NCBI GenBank assembly: GCA_002835545.1
Contig: PIZK01000023.1
Location: 1 to 64,000, forward strand
Direction of reading: 5' to 3'
Source of the DNA: Alteromonadales bacterium alter-6D02
GTDB lineage: Bacteria > Pseudomonadota > Gammaproteobacteria > Enterobacterales > Psychrobiaceae
Length of the DNA: 64,000 nt
The number at the start of each line of letters is the position of its first letter. Positions within the stretch are counted from its first letter, which is position 1. The notes beneath the pieces are model-generated. The model was given only the letters and a program-made list of their open reading frames with translations. It was not told the DNA's origin and did no database searches. The position numbers and the translations under genes were made by a program. Shown piece by piece: positions 26,921-36,908 of the stretch.

Positions 26921-28516
26921 TTAGTCTCTTGTTTGAGACAAAGGCCAACTGAGTATCAATTTTGCACCGCCAAGAGAAGAATCAGACAAGTTTACTTCCC
27001 CGTTATGCCATTGCATGATCTGTTTCACAATAGCTAAACCTAAGCCGTGACCACCATTACCACCACGCTGCTCATTACCTATTTGTGCAAAAGGAGTAAA
27101 TACTTTCTCCCATTCACTTGACGGTATACCACAACCATCATCTTCGACTGATATAGCATAGCCTAGCTCATCTTGATAAAAGTGAATTGAAACCTTTGAA
27201 GTGGCATAGCGACTTGCGTTGGCAATGAGGTTATTTATAGCTCTGATCATCGCCCTTTTGTCTATATAGATTGATTGTTCTAATAAAGGTGTATCAACTT
27301 CCAATTCAATTGATATATCACTCCTTTCTAGGGAAAAACAATCCACTTCATATTGAATTGTTTTTGCTAATGGTGTCATCGCAAAATTAGTCAAATCAGC
27401 TGAACTTGTGTATCTAGATAAAATAAGCGTTTGATTTATCAACTGATCCAAATCATCGATACTTTTGTCAATAGCATCAAAATATGTCGATTTTTCTTCT
27501 GCTGGTGTATCATCAGATTTTATCATTTCAAATGAAAATCGCATTCTATACAAGGGAGTTCGTAAATCATGTGCAATGGCGCGAGTCAGCTGCTTTTGAC
27601 TTGAAAACAGTCCTTCTATTTTATCTGCCATTTTATTGAACGACGCTGCTAGATTAAACACCGTGGATTTTTCATTTATTTGAGCCCTTTCATCTAAAGC
27701 TCCATCACCAAATTTAGTCGCAATCCTATTGAGTTTTGATATGTCCTTCCAAAGAGGTGAAACCCATAAAAACATAGCAACAGAAATAATAACAATAAAG
27801 GTTAGTAAAATTATAAGTACGATTAATGGGCTAATACTATTCGAAGGGATTTCTTCAGCTTTGATTACCTGACTTTTATTTGGCAAAAGAAAATAAAAAT
27901 TGGTGAAACCATTTTTATTCGATTCCCATACTATATCATTCTTTTGAAGTTTGTCTTTTAATGTTAAAGCAATATCAACCTCACCTACATCAAGCAAAGA
28001 CAGGGTAAATGAAAACCGATTTTGCAGTTCATCAAGCTTTTGCAACCATAGCTCTTTATCTTCGAGAGAAAACTCTTGTTGGAGTAGATATAAGGTTCCT
28101 TTACTACTTCGGTAAATATGTTCAGTTTCTGCACTATTGACGTTAATGCTGACAAACCAAGGTGCATCATCTATACGCTTTATCAATATCCCAGTTTCAT
28201 TATTGATATAGACATACTCACCTTTTTCTATTGCATCATAGGTCTTTGAGTTTCCTTTCCATTGGTCTAAATGGGTTAATGTTAAACCATAGCCAAATTT
28301 TTTTGACAGTCGATCAATATCTTTTTGCCACAAGCTTTGCTCTAACGATTTTAACCTTTTAAAAATAAGATAAAACGTTCCTTTATAGGTTTCAACATAA
28401 CGTGTTTTTTCAGCATACTCATTGAAAATAACAATAGGAGTATAAGGTGTTGGGCTCAGTAAAAAAAACAGAGGTAAAAATACAACAATCCAAAGGCCTG
28501 CAAATGCTTTAAACAT
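26921..28516 (-). CDS. rstB: RstB-like sensor histidine kinase with a duplicated periplasmic domain
   Basis: 531 aa. Helices at about 5-22 and 230-252 bracket a periplasmic region made of two related ~85-residue units, one starting at K45 (KGTFYLIFKRLKSLEQSLW) and the second at K139 (KGTLYLLQQEFSLEDKELW). A HAMP segment (WKDISKLNRIATKFGDGALDE) and HisKA with H316 (IAHDLRTPLYRMRF) follow, then the HATPase N box (NNLIANASRYA), DDGCGIP and GGHGLGLAIV. The HAMP-HisKA stretch closely resembles E. coli RstB (433 aa), while the sensor half is longer. It is the second gene of an operon with rstA, 10 bp apart. The signal is unknown. Confidence 0.88.
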   Translation of the reverse strand: MFKAFAGLWIVVFLPLFFLLSPTPYTPIVIFNEYAEKTRYVETYKGTFYLIFKRLKSLEQSLWQKDIDRLSKKFGYGLTLTHLDQWKGNSKTYDAIEKGEYVYINNETGILIKRIDDAPWFVSINVNSAETEHIYRSSKGTLYLLQQEFSLEDKELWLQKLDELQNRFSFTLSLLDVGEVDIALTLKDKLQKNDIVWESNKNGFTNFYFLLPNKSQVIKAEEIPSNSISPLIVLIILLTFIVIISVAMFLWVSPLWKDISKLNRIATKFGDGALDERAQINEKSTVFNLAASFNKMADKIEGLFSSQKQLTRAIAHDLRTPLYRMRFSFEMIKSDDTPAEEKSTYFDAIDKSIDDLDQLINQTLILSRYTSSADLTNFAMTPLAKTIQYEVDCFSLERSDISIELEVDTPLLEQSIYIDKRAMIRAINNLIANASRYATSKVSIHFYQDELGYAISVEDDGCGIPSSEWEKVFTPFAQIGNEQRGGNGGHGLGLAIVKQIMQWHNGEVNLSDSSLGGAKLILSWPLSQTRD

Positions 28517-28526
28517 ATTTATCTAC

Positions 28527-29252
28527 TCAACTCTTGTTTTTACATAGCTGATAACCTTTACCACGAATCGTTTTAATGATTTTGGGTGCATCAATATCAT
28601 CTTTAAGTTTTTTGCGTAATCGAGAGATTCGTCTATCAAGCGATCTATCAAGGGGATCATATTCATAACCTTTCAAGTGTTGTGTCATACTCTCTCTTGA
28701 AACAGGTTCACCAGGCGTTCTTGCTAACAAATATAACAATTCGAACTCTGAGGTTGTTAACTCTACCTCTATATCATCTAACATCAACTTTCTTAATGAG
28801 ATATTAATGATTAAGTTTTCTAAAGATATGACATTACTATCTTCACTCTTTGATTGAACAGACTGATCTAAGTTTTTTTGTGGTGATATTCTACGTAACA
28901 ACGCTCTGACTCTAGACAAAAGTAATCGAGGCTGAACTTGTTTTACTACATAGTCATCTGCTCCTAACTCTAAGCCCATCATCTGATCTATGTCATCATC
29001 AAGAGCAGTCTGCATAAGTATAACGCCATTATATTTATGCCTTATTTGACGACAAACTTCCATACCACTTTGCCCTGGTAACATTACATCTAAGATAACA
29101 AGATCAGGTTGTTGAACAAGCACGACATCAACAGCTTCATAACCGTCACTAACTACAAATACATCAAATTCATATTTCGTTAAAAAGCTTTTAATCAGGT
29201 TTGCTAATAATTCATCATCTTCAACCAAGACTATTTTTTTGTTGTCGGGCAA
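28527..29252 (-). CDS. rstA: RstA-like OmpR-family response regulator
   Basis: 241 aa. The receiver domain carries EDD11-13 and phospho-acceptor D55 (VILDVMLPG). A winged-helix OmpR domain (about 145-238) has TSEFELLYLLARTPGEPVSRE, DRSLDRRISRLRKKL and TIRGKGYQL. The start is a TTG at 29252 behind a perfect AAGGAG ribosome site; no in-frame ATG is near. It precedes the kinase gene on the same strand. The usual Lys-Pro of the receiver is Lys-Gln here. Confidence 0.9.
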   Translation of the reverse strand: MPDNKKIVLVEDDELLANLIKSFLTKYEFDVFVVSDGYEAVDVVLVQQPDLVILDVMLPGQSGMEVCRQIRHKYNGVILMQTALDDDIDQMMGLELGADDYVVKQVQPRLLLSRVRALLRRISPQKNLDQSVQSKSEDSNVISLENLIINISLRKLMLDDIEVELTTSEFELLYLLARTPGEPVSRESMTQHLKGYEYDPLDRSLDRRISRLRKKLKDDIDAPKIIKTIRGKGYQLCKNKS

Positions 29253-29409
29253 AGGTTTAAACTCCTTAAATTATGCTAATGACTGTTGGTTCGTTTTTGT
29301 TTTTCATTAGGCGCATTGTTTTCTCATTTAAATCGGTTCTAAATTTCTGCTTATAAAAACTATTTACACGCGATAAAGGCTAAATATACATTATTATTTT
29401 AAAGCTTGT

Positions 29410-29650
29410 TTAAGAGTATATTACTCCTGACCAAAAAATAACTTCACCATTTTTGTTAGGAGTAATATAACTTTGCCCTACATTGGCGACTTGACAAAAG
29501 TTTGAGTCGCTATTATTTATTGCGTCTAATTCATCACAGTTATCAAAAGATAAGATAGCCATCATTTACCTTTAACCGCAATAACCAGTGCTGAGTCACT
29601 CTCACCTAAACGATATCCCTATCCTTTACCGAGAAAAACGAACCATGTAA
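29410..29650 (-). pseudogene. Decayed partial copy of the adjacent lipoprotein gene
   Basis: On the minus strand this stretch encodes, over more than one frame, a peptide that aligns with the C-terminal third of the intact lipoprotein upstream. SDSALVIAVKG matches SDEVVAIAKKG; after a frameshift near 29565, LSFDNCDEL matches FTISNCSDSL, and CQVANVGQSY matches CQGDFGQSY. The spacing between matched blocks is almost unchanged. Stops interrupt the frame near 29565 and 29620. No start or signal peptide remains. It is a tandem-duplicate remnant between the intact copy and rstA. Confidence 0.7.
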
Positions 29651-29700
29651 CTACTTATTGCTTGAATCAGAACAAATAAATCCCAAATGGGTACAAATAA

Positions 29701-30393
29701 CTACTCTTGAATCATTAGTTGTTTTCCATTTGAATCCACTATAACAAGATACGACTGACCGAAGTCACCTTGACACAAATCGATATCATTGTTGCCTACT
29801 TGCAAGCTGTCGGAACAATTACTGATAGTAAAAGCGCTGGAAACCTCACCTTTTTTCGCTATTGCAACCACTTCATCAGAGCCATTTATTTTTATGCTCA
29901 TATCATTGTCGGCAAATATACGAACTCTAAAAACATCGCTGGTATTAGACGGTTTCTTTTCTAAAACTGATATTTTGTATTCATTAGACGACTCCCAGCT
30001 AATAACAAAGAAGTCTATGCCATTTTTCAGCTCGAATTCTACTTGTGCTTTATTAACGTTGCTATTGGTATCTTGTACGCCAAAGTAGCTCTTATTTAAA
30101 TTAACGTTTTTTAAATCATCATGCCAAGTATACTTAATTGGTTCGCTACTGTCGTTTTTAGCTAGTTCAACAGTCTTATGATTGTCGTCAAATAACTTAT
30201 TCCACTTGATAGAATTTTTGACATAAAAAGTTACCATGTCATCCACTGCATTAACATAAACAAGCTCAGACGAACGGTTTTGCTCAAGTTCATCGACACT
30301 TTTGTCGTATTTGTCACTACCGCCGCAAGCACTTAAAAATAAGCTCATTACTGTTGTACATAAAACTGCTTTCACGTTAAATTTTTTCATCAT
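29701..30393 (-). CDS. Lipoprotein of unknown function upstream of rstAB
   Basis: About 230 aa from the ATG at 30393 (ribosome site GAGAG); an in-frame upstream start would add seven charged residues. Signal peptide MKKFNVKAVLCTTVMSLFLS ends in lipobox LSAC. The mature part is polar with a Cys pair near the end (SNCSDS ... DLCQGD). I recognise no family. A decayed second copy of its C-terminus lies directly downstream, followed by rstA, so the gene may belong to the RstAB regulon or sense with it. That link is inferred from position. Confidence 0.75.
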   Translation of the reverse strand: MMKKFNVKAVLCTTVMSLFLSACGGSDKYDKSVDELEQNRSSELVYVNAVDDMVTFYVKNSIKWNKLFDDNHKTVELAKNDSSEPIKYTWHDDLKNVNLNKSYFGVQDTNSNVNKAQVEFELKNGIDFFVISWESSNEYKISVLEKKPSNTSDVFRVRIFADNDMSIKINGSDEVVAIAKKGEVSSAFTISNCSDSLQVGNNDIDLCQGDFGQSYLVIVDSNGKQLMIQE

Positions 30394-30772
30394 TTTTTCT
30401 CTCTTCAAAAACATTGAAGCAAGTATACATAAGCAGAAATTGATAATATGTAGCCTTCGCTAGACCAAATGTGACGGTTTGTGACAATGAGAGTTATTTC
30501 TCGACAAAGACCAACTAAGCATAAACTTTGCTTAGCAAAGAGAGTAGTCCGCACTTTGTGTTGGTGTTTTTAGCAGAATATGCAGGAAGGCATATAATAT
30601 TAACCATACATGTCGGTTCTAAATGTTAGGGGAGAATCTAAAAATCCTTGTTCATTCTGGCATAACACAAAAGCACGAATAATATTAACGCCCTGAAGTT
30701 TCATTCAGGGCCGTTAGGTGGTGCTTTGCAACCGTTGAGTGGGCATTAGTTGTAATATTTAGCGGCAATCGT
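30394..30772. other. Gene-free stretch between kdsB and the lipoprotein gene
   Basis: It contains the kinase remnant (30497-30556) and an 8-bp hairpin GCCCTGAA / TTCAGGGC (30690-30711) without a T-run, which may mark the end of the kdsB transcript. Nothing else is recognisable. Confidence 0.5.
30497..30556 (-). pseudogene. Remnant of the 3' end of a second RstB-like kinase gene
   Basis: The minus strand reads DYSLC, stop, AKFMLSWSLSR, which aligns without gaps with DSSLGGAKLILSWPLSQ at the C-terminus of the RstB-like kinase. By eye about 70% of some 50 bases match 26930-26985. An internal stop and lack of the rest of the gene show it is a relic. It lies just upstream of the intact lipoprotein gene, implying past duplication of the lipoprotein-rstA-rstB unit. 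Confidence 0.6.
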
Positions 30773-31525
30773 TTAATTAAAATGCATCCGAATACGTTCA
30801 AGATCCGCTTGAGTGTCAACACCAGCCGGAGGCGATTGGTGGGCAATGCCTACTGCAATCTTTTCCCCATGATATAACACTCGAAGTTGCTCAAGTGATT
30901 CAATCTGTTCCAGTGGCGACGGTTCCATGGTTAAATACTGACGAATAAAACCAGCACGATATGCATAAATTCCAATGTGTCTGAAATAGTTTTGTGCTAA
31001 TAAATCACGGCTACCACGGTGAAAACCATCACGGTCGAATGGAATGGCCGCGCGGCTGAAATATAGGGCACAGCTATTCTTATCACAAACAACCTTCACC
31101 GCATTTGGATTATCGATATCTAAGTTATCATCAATTGGCACAGCCAGTGTGGCCATTGGGATAGTTGCTTTTTCACTTAACAACGCGGCAACCTGCGCAA
31201 TATTTTCACTCGGGATCATTGGCTCATCCCCTTGGACATTAACGACGATTTCATCTGAATCTAAACCAAGCAGGTCGATTACCTCGCCCAAACGCTCGGT
31301 GCCGGACTCATGGTCTGTCCCAGTCATGCAAAAAGTGCCACCAAAGCCAGCAACAACATCAGCGATACGTTGATCGTCGGTAGCAACCACGACCTTATTG
31401 GCTCCAGAGCTCATCGCTCGTTCGTAAACCCACTGAATCATTGGCTTACCACCGATATCTAATAATGGTTTACCTGGTAATCGACTCGATTGATAACGAG
31501 CAGGTATAATGACACTAAATGACAT
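30773..31525 (-). CDS. kdsB: 3-deoxy-manno-octulosonate cytidylyltransferase KdsB
   Basis: Activates Kdo as CMP-Kdo for lipopolysaccharide inner core synthesis. 250 aa. The nucleotide-binding start [18 protein letters not shown], the [11 protein letters not shown] loop with metal-binding Asp, and [12 protein letters not shown] are family signatures. It is last in the comEC-msbA-lpxK-ycaR-kdsB block, 6 bp after ycaR. Confidence 0.97.
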   Translation of the reverse strand: MSFSVIIPARYQSSRLPGKPLLDIGGKPMIQWVYERAMSSGANKVVVATDDQRIADVVAGFGGTFCMTGTDHESGTERLGEVIDLLGLDSDEIVVNVQGDEPMIPSENIAQVAALLSEKATIPMATLAVPIDDNLDIDNPNAVKVVCDKNSCALYFSRAAIPFDRDGFHRGSRDLLAQNYFRHIGIYAYRAGFIRQYLTMEPSPLEQIESLEQLRVLYHGEKIAVGIAHQSPPAGVDTQADLERIRMHFN

Positions 31526-31531
31526 AGATAG

Positions 31532-31717
31532 TTACTCCTGACTATTTGCTTCTAATGGCGTCGCTTGTTCTTCAAGCAATACAGGAATTGAGTCGTTGAT
31601 TGGAAATGCAAGCTTGTCAGCGTGGCAAGCCAGCGTGTTATTTTGTTTATTGTAGCTAAGTTTACCTTTACAAACAGGGCAGGCAATAATGCCCAAAAGG
31701 TTGATATCAAAAGCCAT
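31532..31717 (-). CDS. ycaR: YcaR, Trm112-family small protein
   Basis: 61 aa with a zinc-ribbon-like CPVC at 13-16 and a further Cys at 31, then the conserved [17 protein letters not shown] segment. It sits between lpxK, which it overlaps by 11 bp, and kdsB, the standard order in gammaproteobacteria. The molecular role is not established. Confidence 0.93.
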   Translation of the reverse strand: MAFDINLLGIIACPVCKGKLSYNKQNNTLACHADKLAFPINDSIPVLLEEQATPLEANSQE

Positions 31718-32720
31718 TTTTAATTTCCTTTACTTTATCTAATATTTTTTGTGTTGCGGTATCAGTCAGTTTAGCGCTAACCGGTAAATAGAACCAATTG
31801 TCTTGTGCAAACGCTTGGCACTTGACGGCGTCTTTTTCCGTCATCAGTAAGACTTCGCCCTCGCCTGTTAACGCGTTGATAGTTGACGAGTCAAACGCTT
31901 GATGGTCAGCGAAAGCATGTTGACGATCAACCGCTAACCCCATGGTGGTTAGTGTATTAAAGAACCGTTGTGGGTAACCTATGCCTGCCATAGCGACAAT
32001 TTTTTTATCCACGATGTTAATGTGTTCAACGGGCTCATTATTCGCCACCGAACAAAAAGCCTGAGGTTGTAGCTGCATTCGTTCTTCACCAAAACAACTT
32101 GAACCGCCATTGTTTATAATAAGATCCGCCTGCCCTAACCGCCACTTACCTTCACGCAATGGGCCCATTGGTAATAAGCACTCATTACCAAAGCGTCTTT
32201 CACCATCAACAACCACTATCTCAGATTGACGATCGAGCCGATAATGCTGGAGCCCATCATCACTAATAATAATATCCAGTGCGCTATTTTTTTTCTCTGC
32301 ATATTCTAACAGTAGCTTAGCAGTAGATATACGATCAGCGCCAACAGCCATTAAACAGCCAGTTTGATTGACTATCAGTTTAGGCTCATCACCACAAACC
32401 TCTGCTGATGTATTAACACGGACGATTAAGGGTTCTCTCGATTGTCCGCCGTAGCCTCGGCTAATCACACCAACATTGAATCCTTGTTCCGTCAGTAGTT
32501 TGGCTAACCAAACCACGACTGGGGTTTTCCCATTACCACCGACAGTGATATTGCCAACAACAATCACAGGAACCGGTAGTGTAATTCGCTTTTTAATTCC
32601 AAGCTTATACAACAACCGACGCAGTGACGTGACCAACTTGTATAGTTGCATTAGGGGCCACAATATCCATATCACAGGGTGGCCTTTGTACCATGCACGT
32701 TCTATAAATGATTTTATCAT
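31707..32720 (-). CDS. lpxK: Tetraacyldisaccharide 4'-kinase LpxK
   Basis: Phosphorylates the lipid A disaccharide precursor at the inner membrane. 337 aa. Walker A is [14 protein letters not shown]; an N-terminal hydrophobic segment anchors it, and [12 protein letters not shown] plus MTEKDAVK are family motifs. It follows msbA by 9 bp, the conserved msbA-lpxK operon. Confidence 0.97.
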   Translation of the reverse strand: MIKSFIERAWYKGHPVIWILWPLMQLYKLVTSLRRLLYKLGIKKRITLPVPVIVVGNITVGGNGKTPVVVWLAKLLTEQGFNVGVISRGYGGQSREPLIVRVNTSAEVCGDEPKLIVNQTGCLMAVGADRISTAKLLLEYAEKKNSALDIIISDDGLQHYRLDRQSEIVVVDGERRFGNECLLPMGPLREGKWRLGQADLIINNGGSSCFGEERMQLQPQAFCSVANNEPVEHINIVDKKIVAMAGIGYPQRFFNTLTTMGLAVDRQHAFADHQAFDSSTINALTGEGEVLLMTEKDAVKCQAFAQDNWFYLPVSAKLTDTATQKILDKVKEIKNGF

Positions 32721-32729
32721 AGCTCAACA

Positions 32730-34481
32730 TTAACCCTGTGCTGATTGCATATTATGTAATTGACTATAAGCACCGCCTTTTTCGAGTAAAGCCTCATGGG
32801 TGCCAGTTTCGATTATTTGCCCTTCGTCCATCACGACAATAAGGTCGGCGTGCTCGATGGTTGATAGACGATGTGCTACAACTATTGATGTTCTTCCTTG
32901 CTGTAACACTTCAAGTGCATCTTGAATAGCACGCTCTGATTCGGTATCGAGTGCAGAGGTTGCTTCATCAAGAATCAATACAGGTGCGTTACGTAATAAT
33001 GCTCTGGCAATGGCAATACGTTGACGCTGGCCACCGGATAGATTGGCACCATCTTCACCAACAGGGCTATTTAGACCTTGAGGTAAGTTATCGCTAAATT
33101 CAAGAACATGAGCGGCTTTAGCTGCATCATAGATTTGTTGTTCACTTACCTCACCTAAGGCCCCATAGGCGATATTATTAGCGATGGAGTCATCAAATAA
33201 CACGACTTGCTGAGAAACGAGTGCAAATTGCTGCCGTAAATTATCAAGTTGATAATCATTAATTTCGGTGCCATCGAGCGTGATTCTACCGTCACTGTGG
33301 TCATAAAAGCGCATCAACAAACTTGCGAGTGTCGATTTACCACTGCCCGAACGACCGACAAGCGCCACTTGAGAGCCAGCAGGAATTGATAAGTTGATAT
33401 CTTTTAGCGCCTGTTTCTCCTGACCCAGATAGCTAAAGTTTAACTTGCTGATATTAAGATCACCGACGGACCTTTCGGTCAGTTTACTGCCATTATCTAC
33501 CTCATCGGGTAAATCAAGCACTTCAAAGACACTAGCACAGGCTGTAATACCACGTTGAAAATCTGCGTTGATTTTTGAGATTTGTTTCAAAGGTCTCATT
33601 AATGAGCCCATTGCAGCTATCAGCGCCATAAATTCGCCAGCAGATAATGGATCAATTAAGCCATCTATACTAGTAATCAGAAGTACCGCAGCGATAGCAA
33701 ATGAGCCTACAAACTGAATAAAGGGAGTGCTCGACGCACTAGCACCGACAAGCTTCATAGCTTGTTGGCGATTTTTGTTGTTTACGCTCTCAAAACGTTT
33801 GGCTTCTTTTTCTTTACCAGAAAAAGCGAGAATGATCTTATGGCCTTTAAGCATTTGCTCAGCCGATGTCGTCACTTGGCCCATTGCCGTTTGTATCGCC
33901 TTACTTATTTTACGAAAGCGCTTAGAAACCACAGATATGATCAAACCAATTAACGGTCCGACGATAAAGAACACTAATGAAAGCTGCCAGCTGTAATAAA
34001 ACATAATTGCAAGAAGACTAATGATTGTCACGCCTTCACGAACTAATGAGATCATAACTTGCGAAGTCGCTCGAGCAACTTGTTCGGTATCGAAGGTAAT
34101 TTTAGAAATCATAGAGCCTGAGCTATGACTATCGAAATGACTCACTGGCATGCCTAGCATTTTGCTAAATAACTGCTGGCGCATCTGACGGATCACATGA
34201 TTGCCAACCCATGCCATAGTGTAGGTTGATATGAAGCTAGCAATCCCTCGCCCTAAGAAAATCAACAAGACAAAGACAGCACCAACCCCTAAAATACTGC
34301 GATCATCGCCAGTGATACCTTTATCAATTAGAGGCTGAATATAATAGATCAAACTCGCATCAATTAAGCCATAAATCACTAATGCTAAAAATGCGACGAT
34401 CAATGCAGATTTATATGATTTAAAATAGGTAAGAAGGCGATAGAAAACAGCTTTGAAGTCGATAGATTGGTTCGAAGGCAT
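32730..34481 (-). CDS. msbA: Lipid A export ATP-binding/permease MsbA
   Basis: Flips lipid A-core across the inner membrane as a homodimer. 583 aa, the usual length. A six-helix ABC exporter domain (about 20-320) is followed by a nucleotide-binding domain with Walker A GRSGSGKSTLAS, signature LSGGQRQRIAIARAL and Walker B LILDEATSALD. It is directly followed by lpxK. Confidence 0.97.
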   Translation of the reverse strand: MPSNQSIDFKAVFYRLLTYFKSYKSALIVAFLALVIYGLIDASLIYYIQPLIDKGITGDDRSILGVGAVFVLLIFLGRGIASFISTYTMAWVGNHVIRQMRQQLFSKMLGMPVSHFDSHSSGSMISKITFDTEQVARATSQVMISLVREGVTIISLLAIMFYYSWQLSLVFFIVGPLIGLIISVVSKRFRKISKAIQTAMGQVTTSAEQMLKGHKIILAFSGKEKEAKRFESVNNKNRQQAMKLVGASASSTPFIQFVGSFAIAAVLLITSIDGLIDPLSAGEFMALIAAMGSLMRPLKQISKINADFQRGITACASVFEVLDLPDEVDNGSKLTERSVGDLNISKLNFSYLGQEKQALKDINLSIPAGSQVALVGRSGSGKSTLASLLMRFYDHSDGRITLDGTEINDYQLDNLRQQFALVSQQVVLFDDSIANNIAYGALGEVSEQQIYDAAKAAHVLEFSDNLPQGLNSPVGEDGANLSGGQRQRIAIARALLRNAPVLILDEATSALDTESERAIQDALEVLQQGRTSIVVAHRLSTIEHADLIVVMDEGQIIETGTHEALLEKGGAYSQLHNMQSAQG

Positions 34482-34520
34482 CGAGACTACTCATAATAAG
34501 AAAACTCGGCTATTTTAGCC

Positions 34521-36881
34521 CTATCGGTCGAAATGACCAAATGAAAGATCACGATTATACCAAAAAGGCGCAAAATCTTGACGATAACTTTGATATCGCA
34601 ATGTTTTTTCACTTAAATCGAAACTTATTTGTCCCAATTTTGCTGTATTTAAAATAGTTGAACCTTGTTTTCTATAACGGGATAAAACTCGATGATGAGG
34701 TAAGAACCATTGATTAAACCTCGCTGCACTCACTACGCCATATTCAGGATTAATCAATTTTAAAAACGATTGAGAAGATGAGGTAGCACTGCCATGATGA
34801 GGTACTTGAAGGATTCGGGCTTGCCAGGAGCTATCAAGCTGTCTTATAAGTCTGTTTTCTGCGGCTCGTTCGATGTCACCCGTAAATAATGCCGTGTGAT
34901 TCTTATAACGCAGATGTACTAAGCAAGATTGATTATTCTCACTTAAATTTGTTTTATTGCTTTGTGCAAAGTAAGCACGTGCAAAGCGAAGCTCAACTCC
35001 ACGCCAAACGATATGCTTGAGTTCATCGCACAATAACGGCTTGATAAGACCCGCAGGTTCAGCCGGTAACTTGTTATATAAAATCTGTGCTGATGGAAAA
35101 TGAGCTTTTAGAATAGGCAAACCACCACTATGATCATTGTCGGCGTGAGAAATAATGATATAAGAAATCGAGCTAATCCCCCAGTGCCTTAGAAAAGGAA
35201 AAATAACTTTCTCAGCAACGGGGTGTTGTTTATTTGCTGCGGTGTCAATAATGATTGCTTCATTGCCAACTTGTAACACAGCAGCATTGCCATGACCAAC
35301 ATCCAGAAAGTGCAGTATAGGTTGAGGGTTGTTAATTGGACCTTTAACCATAAACACTAGGCAAACCAATATCACTGATATACAGCTCCTTATAAATACC
35401 AGATAGGCATGCTTTTTAACCATCACGAATTTGTAAGCGCCAATCAATAAAACAATCAATACAACCATAAGGACATGCCATGGTTGAGCTAGTTCAAGCC
35501 ACTGATAAGGGCATTGAATTATCCACTGTAAAAAAGGCATCAACACGGAAAATAGCCTATCTGCAGCGATAAATAACATATGGCTCACACCATGAAGGTA
35601 AGACACTTGCCCGAGCAGTAAAGCGACTATAATAATGGGAAGAACAAGCAGACTGATTAAGGGCAATGCCACCATATTAGCAAGAGGTGCAGCTAAAGAT
35701 ACCCCTTTGAAAATCAAGATTTGTAACAGCGCCATCCCTAGCCACAGCGCTAATTGTATTTTCAGTAAGGTTACAGTCGCCACAACTATTTTATATCGCA
35801 ATGGTGTCTTTTCAGCTCTCTCCTTCTGAGGTGAACTCATTAATGTAAAGAAAATGATTACTGCTACCGCAGTAACAGACAACCAAAAACTCGTCGATAA
35901 AATGGCAAGTGGGTCGATTATTAACAAACAGCTTATGGTAAACAAAAAAACCGTTTGCAAAGTTAATTTTTGATTAATGAGTAAAAAAAACAATGTAAGC
36001 GCGAGCATCAACAAGGCCCGAACCGTTGGTGTGCTCATACCTGCCAGATAGGCATAGCCAATGACAACAAAGAAAGATAAGCCAACTGTAATCCATCTGG
36101 TGTGATTTGTAGTTCGATGTAAGATTCGTAATGACAAAAAACACAGTGATTTGGTAAAAACGCTATACACAAAGAAGAAAACCAATGAAAGATGTAAACC
36201 TGAAATCGCGAATAAGTGACTGGTCCCCGTTGCAGAAAGTACCGCCCAGTCATCAACAGTAAAACCTTGCTTATCACCGATGGCGAGAGCTCGAATGTAT
36301 TGTTGATAGTCTAAGCCACTCGTTTGTTGATTTAATCGCTGTGATACCTGAGCTCTTAGGTTCGGTGACGAGTCAATTATTTCTCCACGTTTAACATTCG
36401 CTACAGCTATCACCCCCTGCGCAATTAACCACTGCTGGTAATTAAAACTGCCCTGATTTGCTAAACCATGTAACGGCTTCACAACAACCTGTAACATTAA
36501 GCGCTGTCCTTGCTTCAGATCATGGACACCTTGCCAATAAATCAGTAGTTTACTAGTCATTGGTCTAATTAAATTGCTTGTTTCTAGCTGTTCTAGCTGA
36601 AAATAGAAGCTATTATTGAATTTTCCCTGTTTGGGTAGTGAAATAATTGTTCCTTTTATGCTAGAGTTTGCGCTACTAACAAAGGTTAAATCGGAGAAGT
36701 GCTGATTTATCGATACAATAAAGTATGCTGTGCCTATTAAAAAGCTGGCAAAATATTGATTTGTTTTTATTGTGAAAATTGCAAAAAATGCAATGACAAC
36801 GCCAACCCACATAGCTGGCAGCGTTGGCCATATTAGAGATGATGTTAGTCCAATGACAAACCCGAGTAATAAACGTTCCAT
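34521..36881 (-). CDS. comEC: DNA internalisation channel ComEC/Rec2
   Basis: 786 aa. N-terminal hydrophobic helices and an OB-like domain precede the competence domain with the ISGLHLSL motif (about 230), many further helices, and a C-terminal metallo-beta-lactamase-like domain (HADNDHSGGLP at about 595). The family carries single-stranded transforming DNA across the inner membrane. It stands upstream of msbA, as in Vibrio and Shewanella. With the type IV minor pilins in this window, natural competence is plausible but not shown. Confidence 0.95.
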   Translation of the reverse strand: MERLLLGFVIGLTSSLIWPTLPAMWVGVVIAFFAIFTIKTNQYFASFLIGTAYFIVSINQHFSDLTFVSSANSSIKGTIISLPKQGKFNNSFYFQLEQLETSNLIRPMTSKLLIYWQGVHDLKQGQRLMLQVVVKPLHGLANQGSFNYQQWLIAQGVIAVANVKRGEIIDSSPNLRAQVSQRLNQQTSGLDYQQYIRALAIGDKQGFTVDDWAVLSATGTSHLFAISGLHLSLVFFFVYSVFTKSLCFLSLRILHRTTNHTRWITVGLSFFVVIGYAYLAGMSTPTVRALLMLALTLFFLLINQKLTLQTVFLFTISCLLIIDPLAILSTSFWLSVTAVAVIIFFTLMSSPQKERAEKTPLRYKIVVATVTLLKIQLALWLGMALLQILIFKGVSLAAPLANMVALPLISLLVLPIIIVALLLGQVSYLHGVSHMLFIAADRLFSVLMPFLQWIIQCPYQWLELAQPWHVLMVVLIVLLIGAYKFVMVKKHAYLVFIRSCISVILVCLVFMVKGPINNPQPILHFLDVGHGNAAVLQVGNEAIIIDTAANKQHPVAEKVIFPFLRHWGISSISYIIISHADNDHSGGLPILKAHFPSAQILYNKLPAEPAGLIKPLLCDELKHIVWRGVELRFARAYFAQSNKTNLSENNQSCLVHLRYKNHTALFTGDIERAAENRLIRQLDSSWQARILQVPHHGSATSSSQSFLKLINPEYGVVSAARFNQWFLPHHRVLSRYRKQGSTILNTAKLGQISFDLSEKTLRYQSYRQDFAPFWYNRDLSFGHFDR

Positions 36882-36908
36882 AGCGAATTAGTGCACAGTA
36901 GATTATTT

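Noticed and set aside
30690-30711. Hairpin GCCCTGAA / TTCAGGGC as terminator of kdsB
   Set aside because: No T-run follows on the minus strand, so it is mentioned only as a hairpin in the gap entry.
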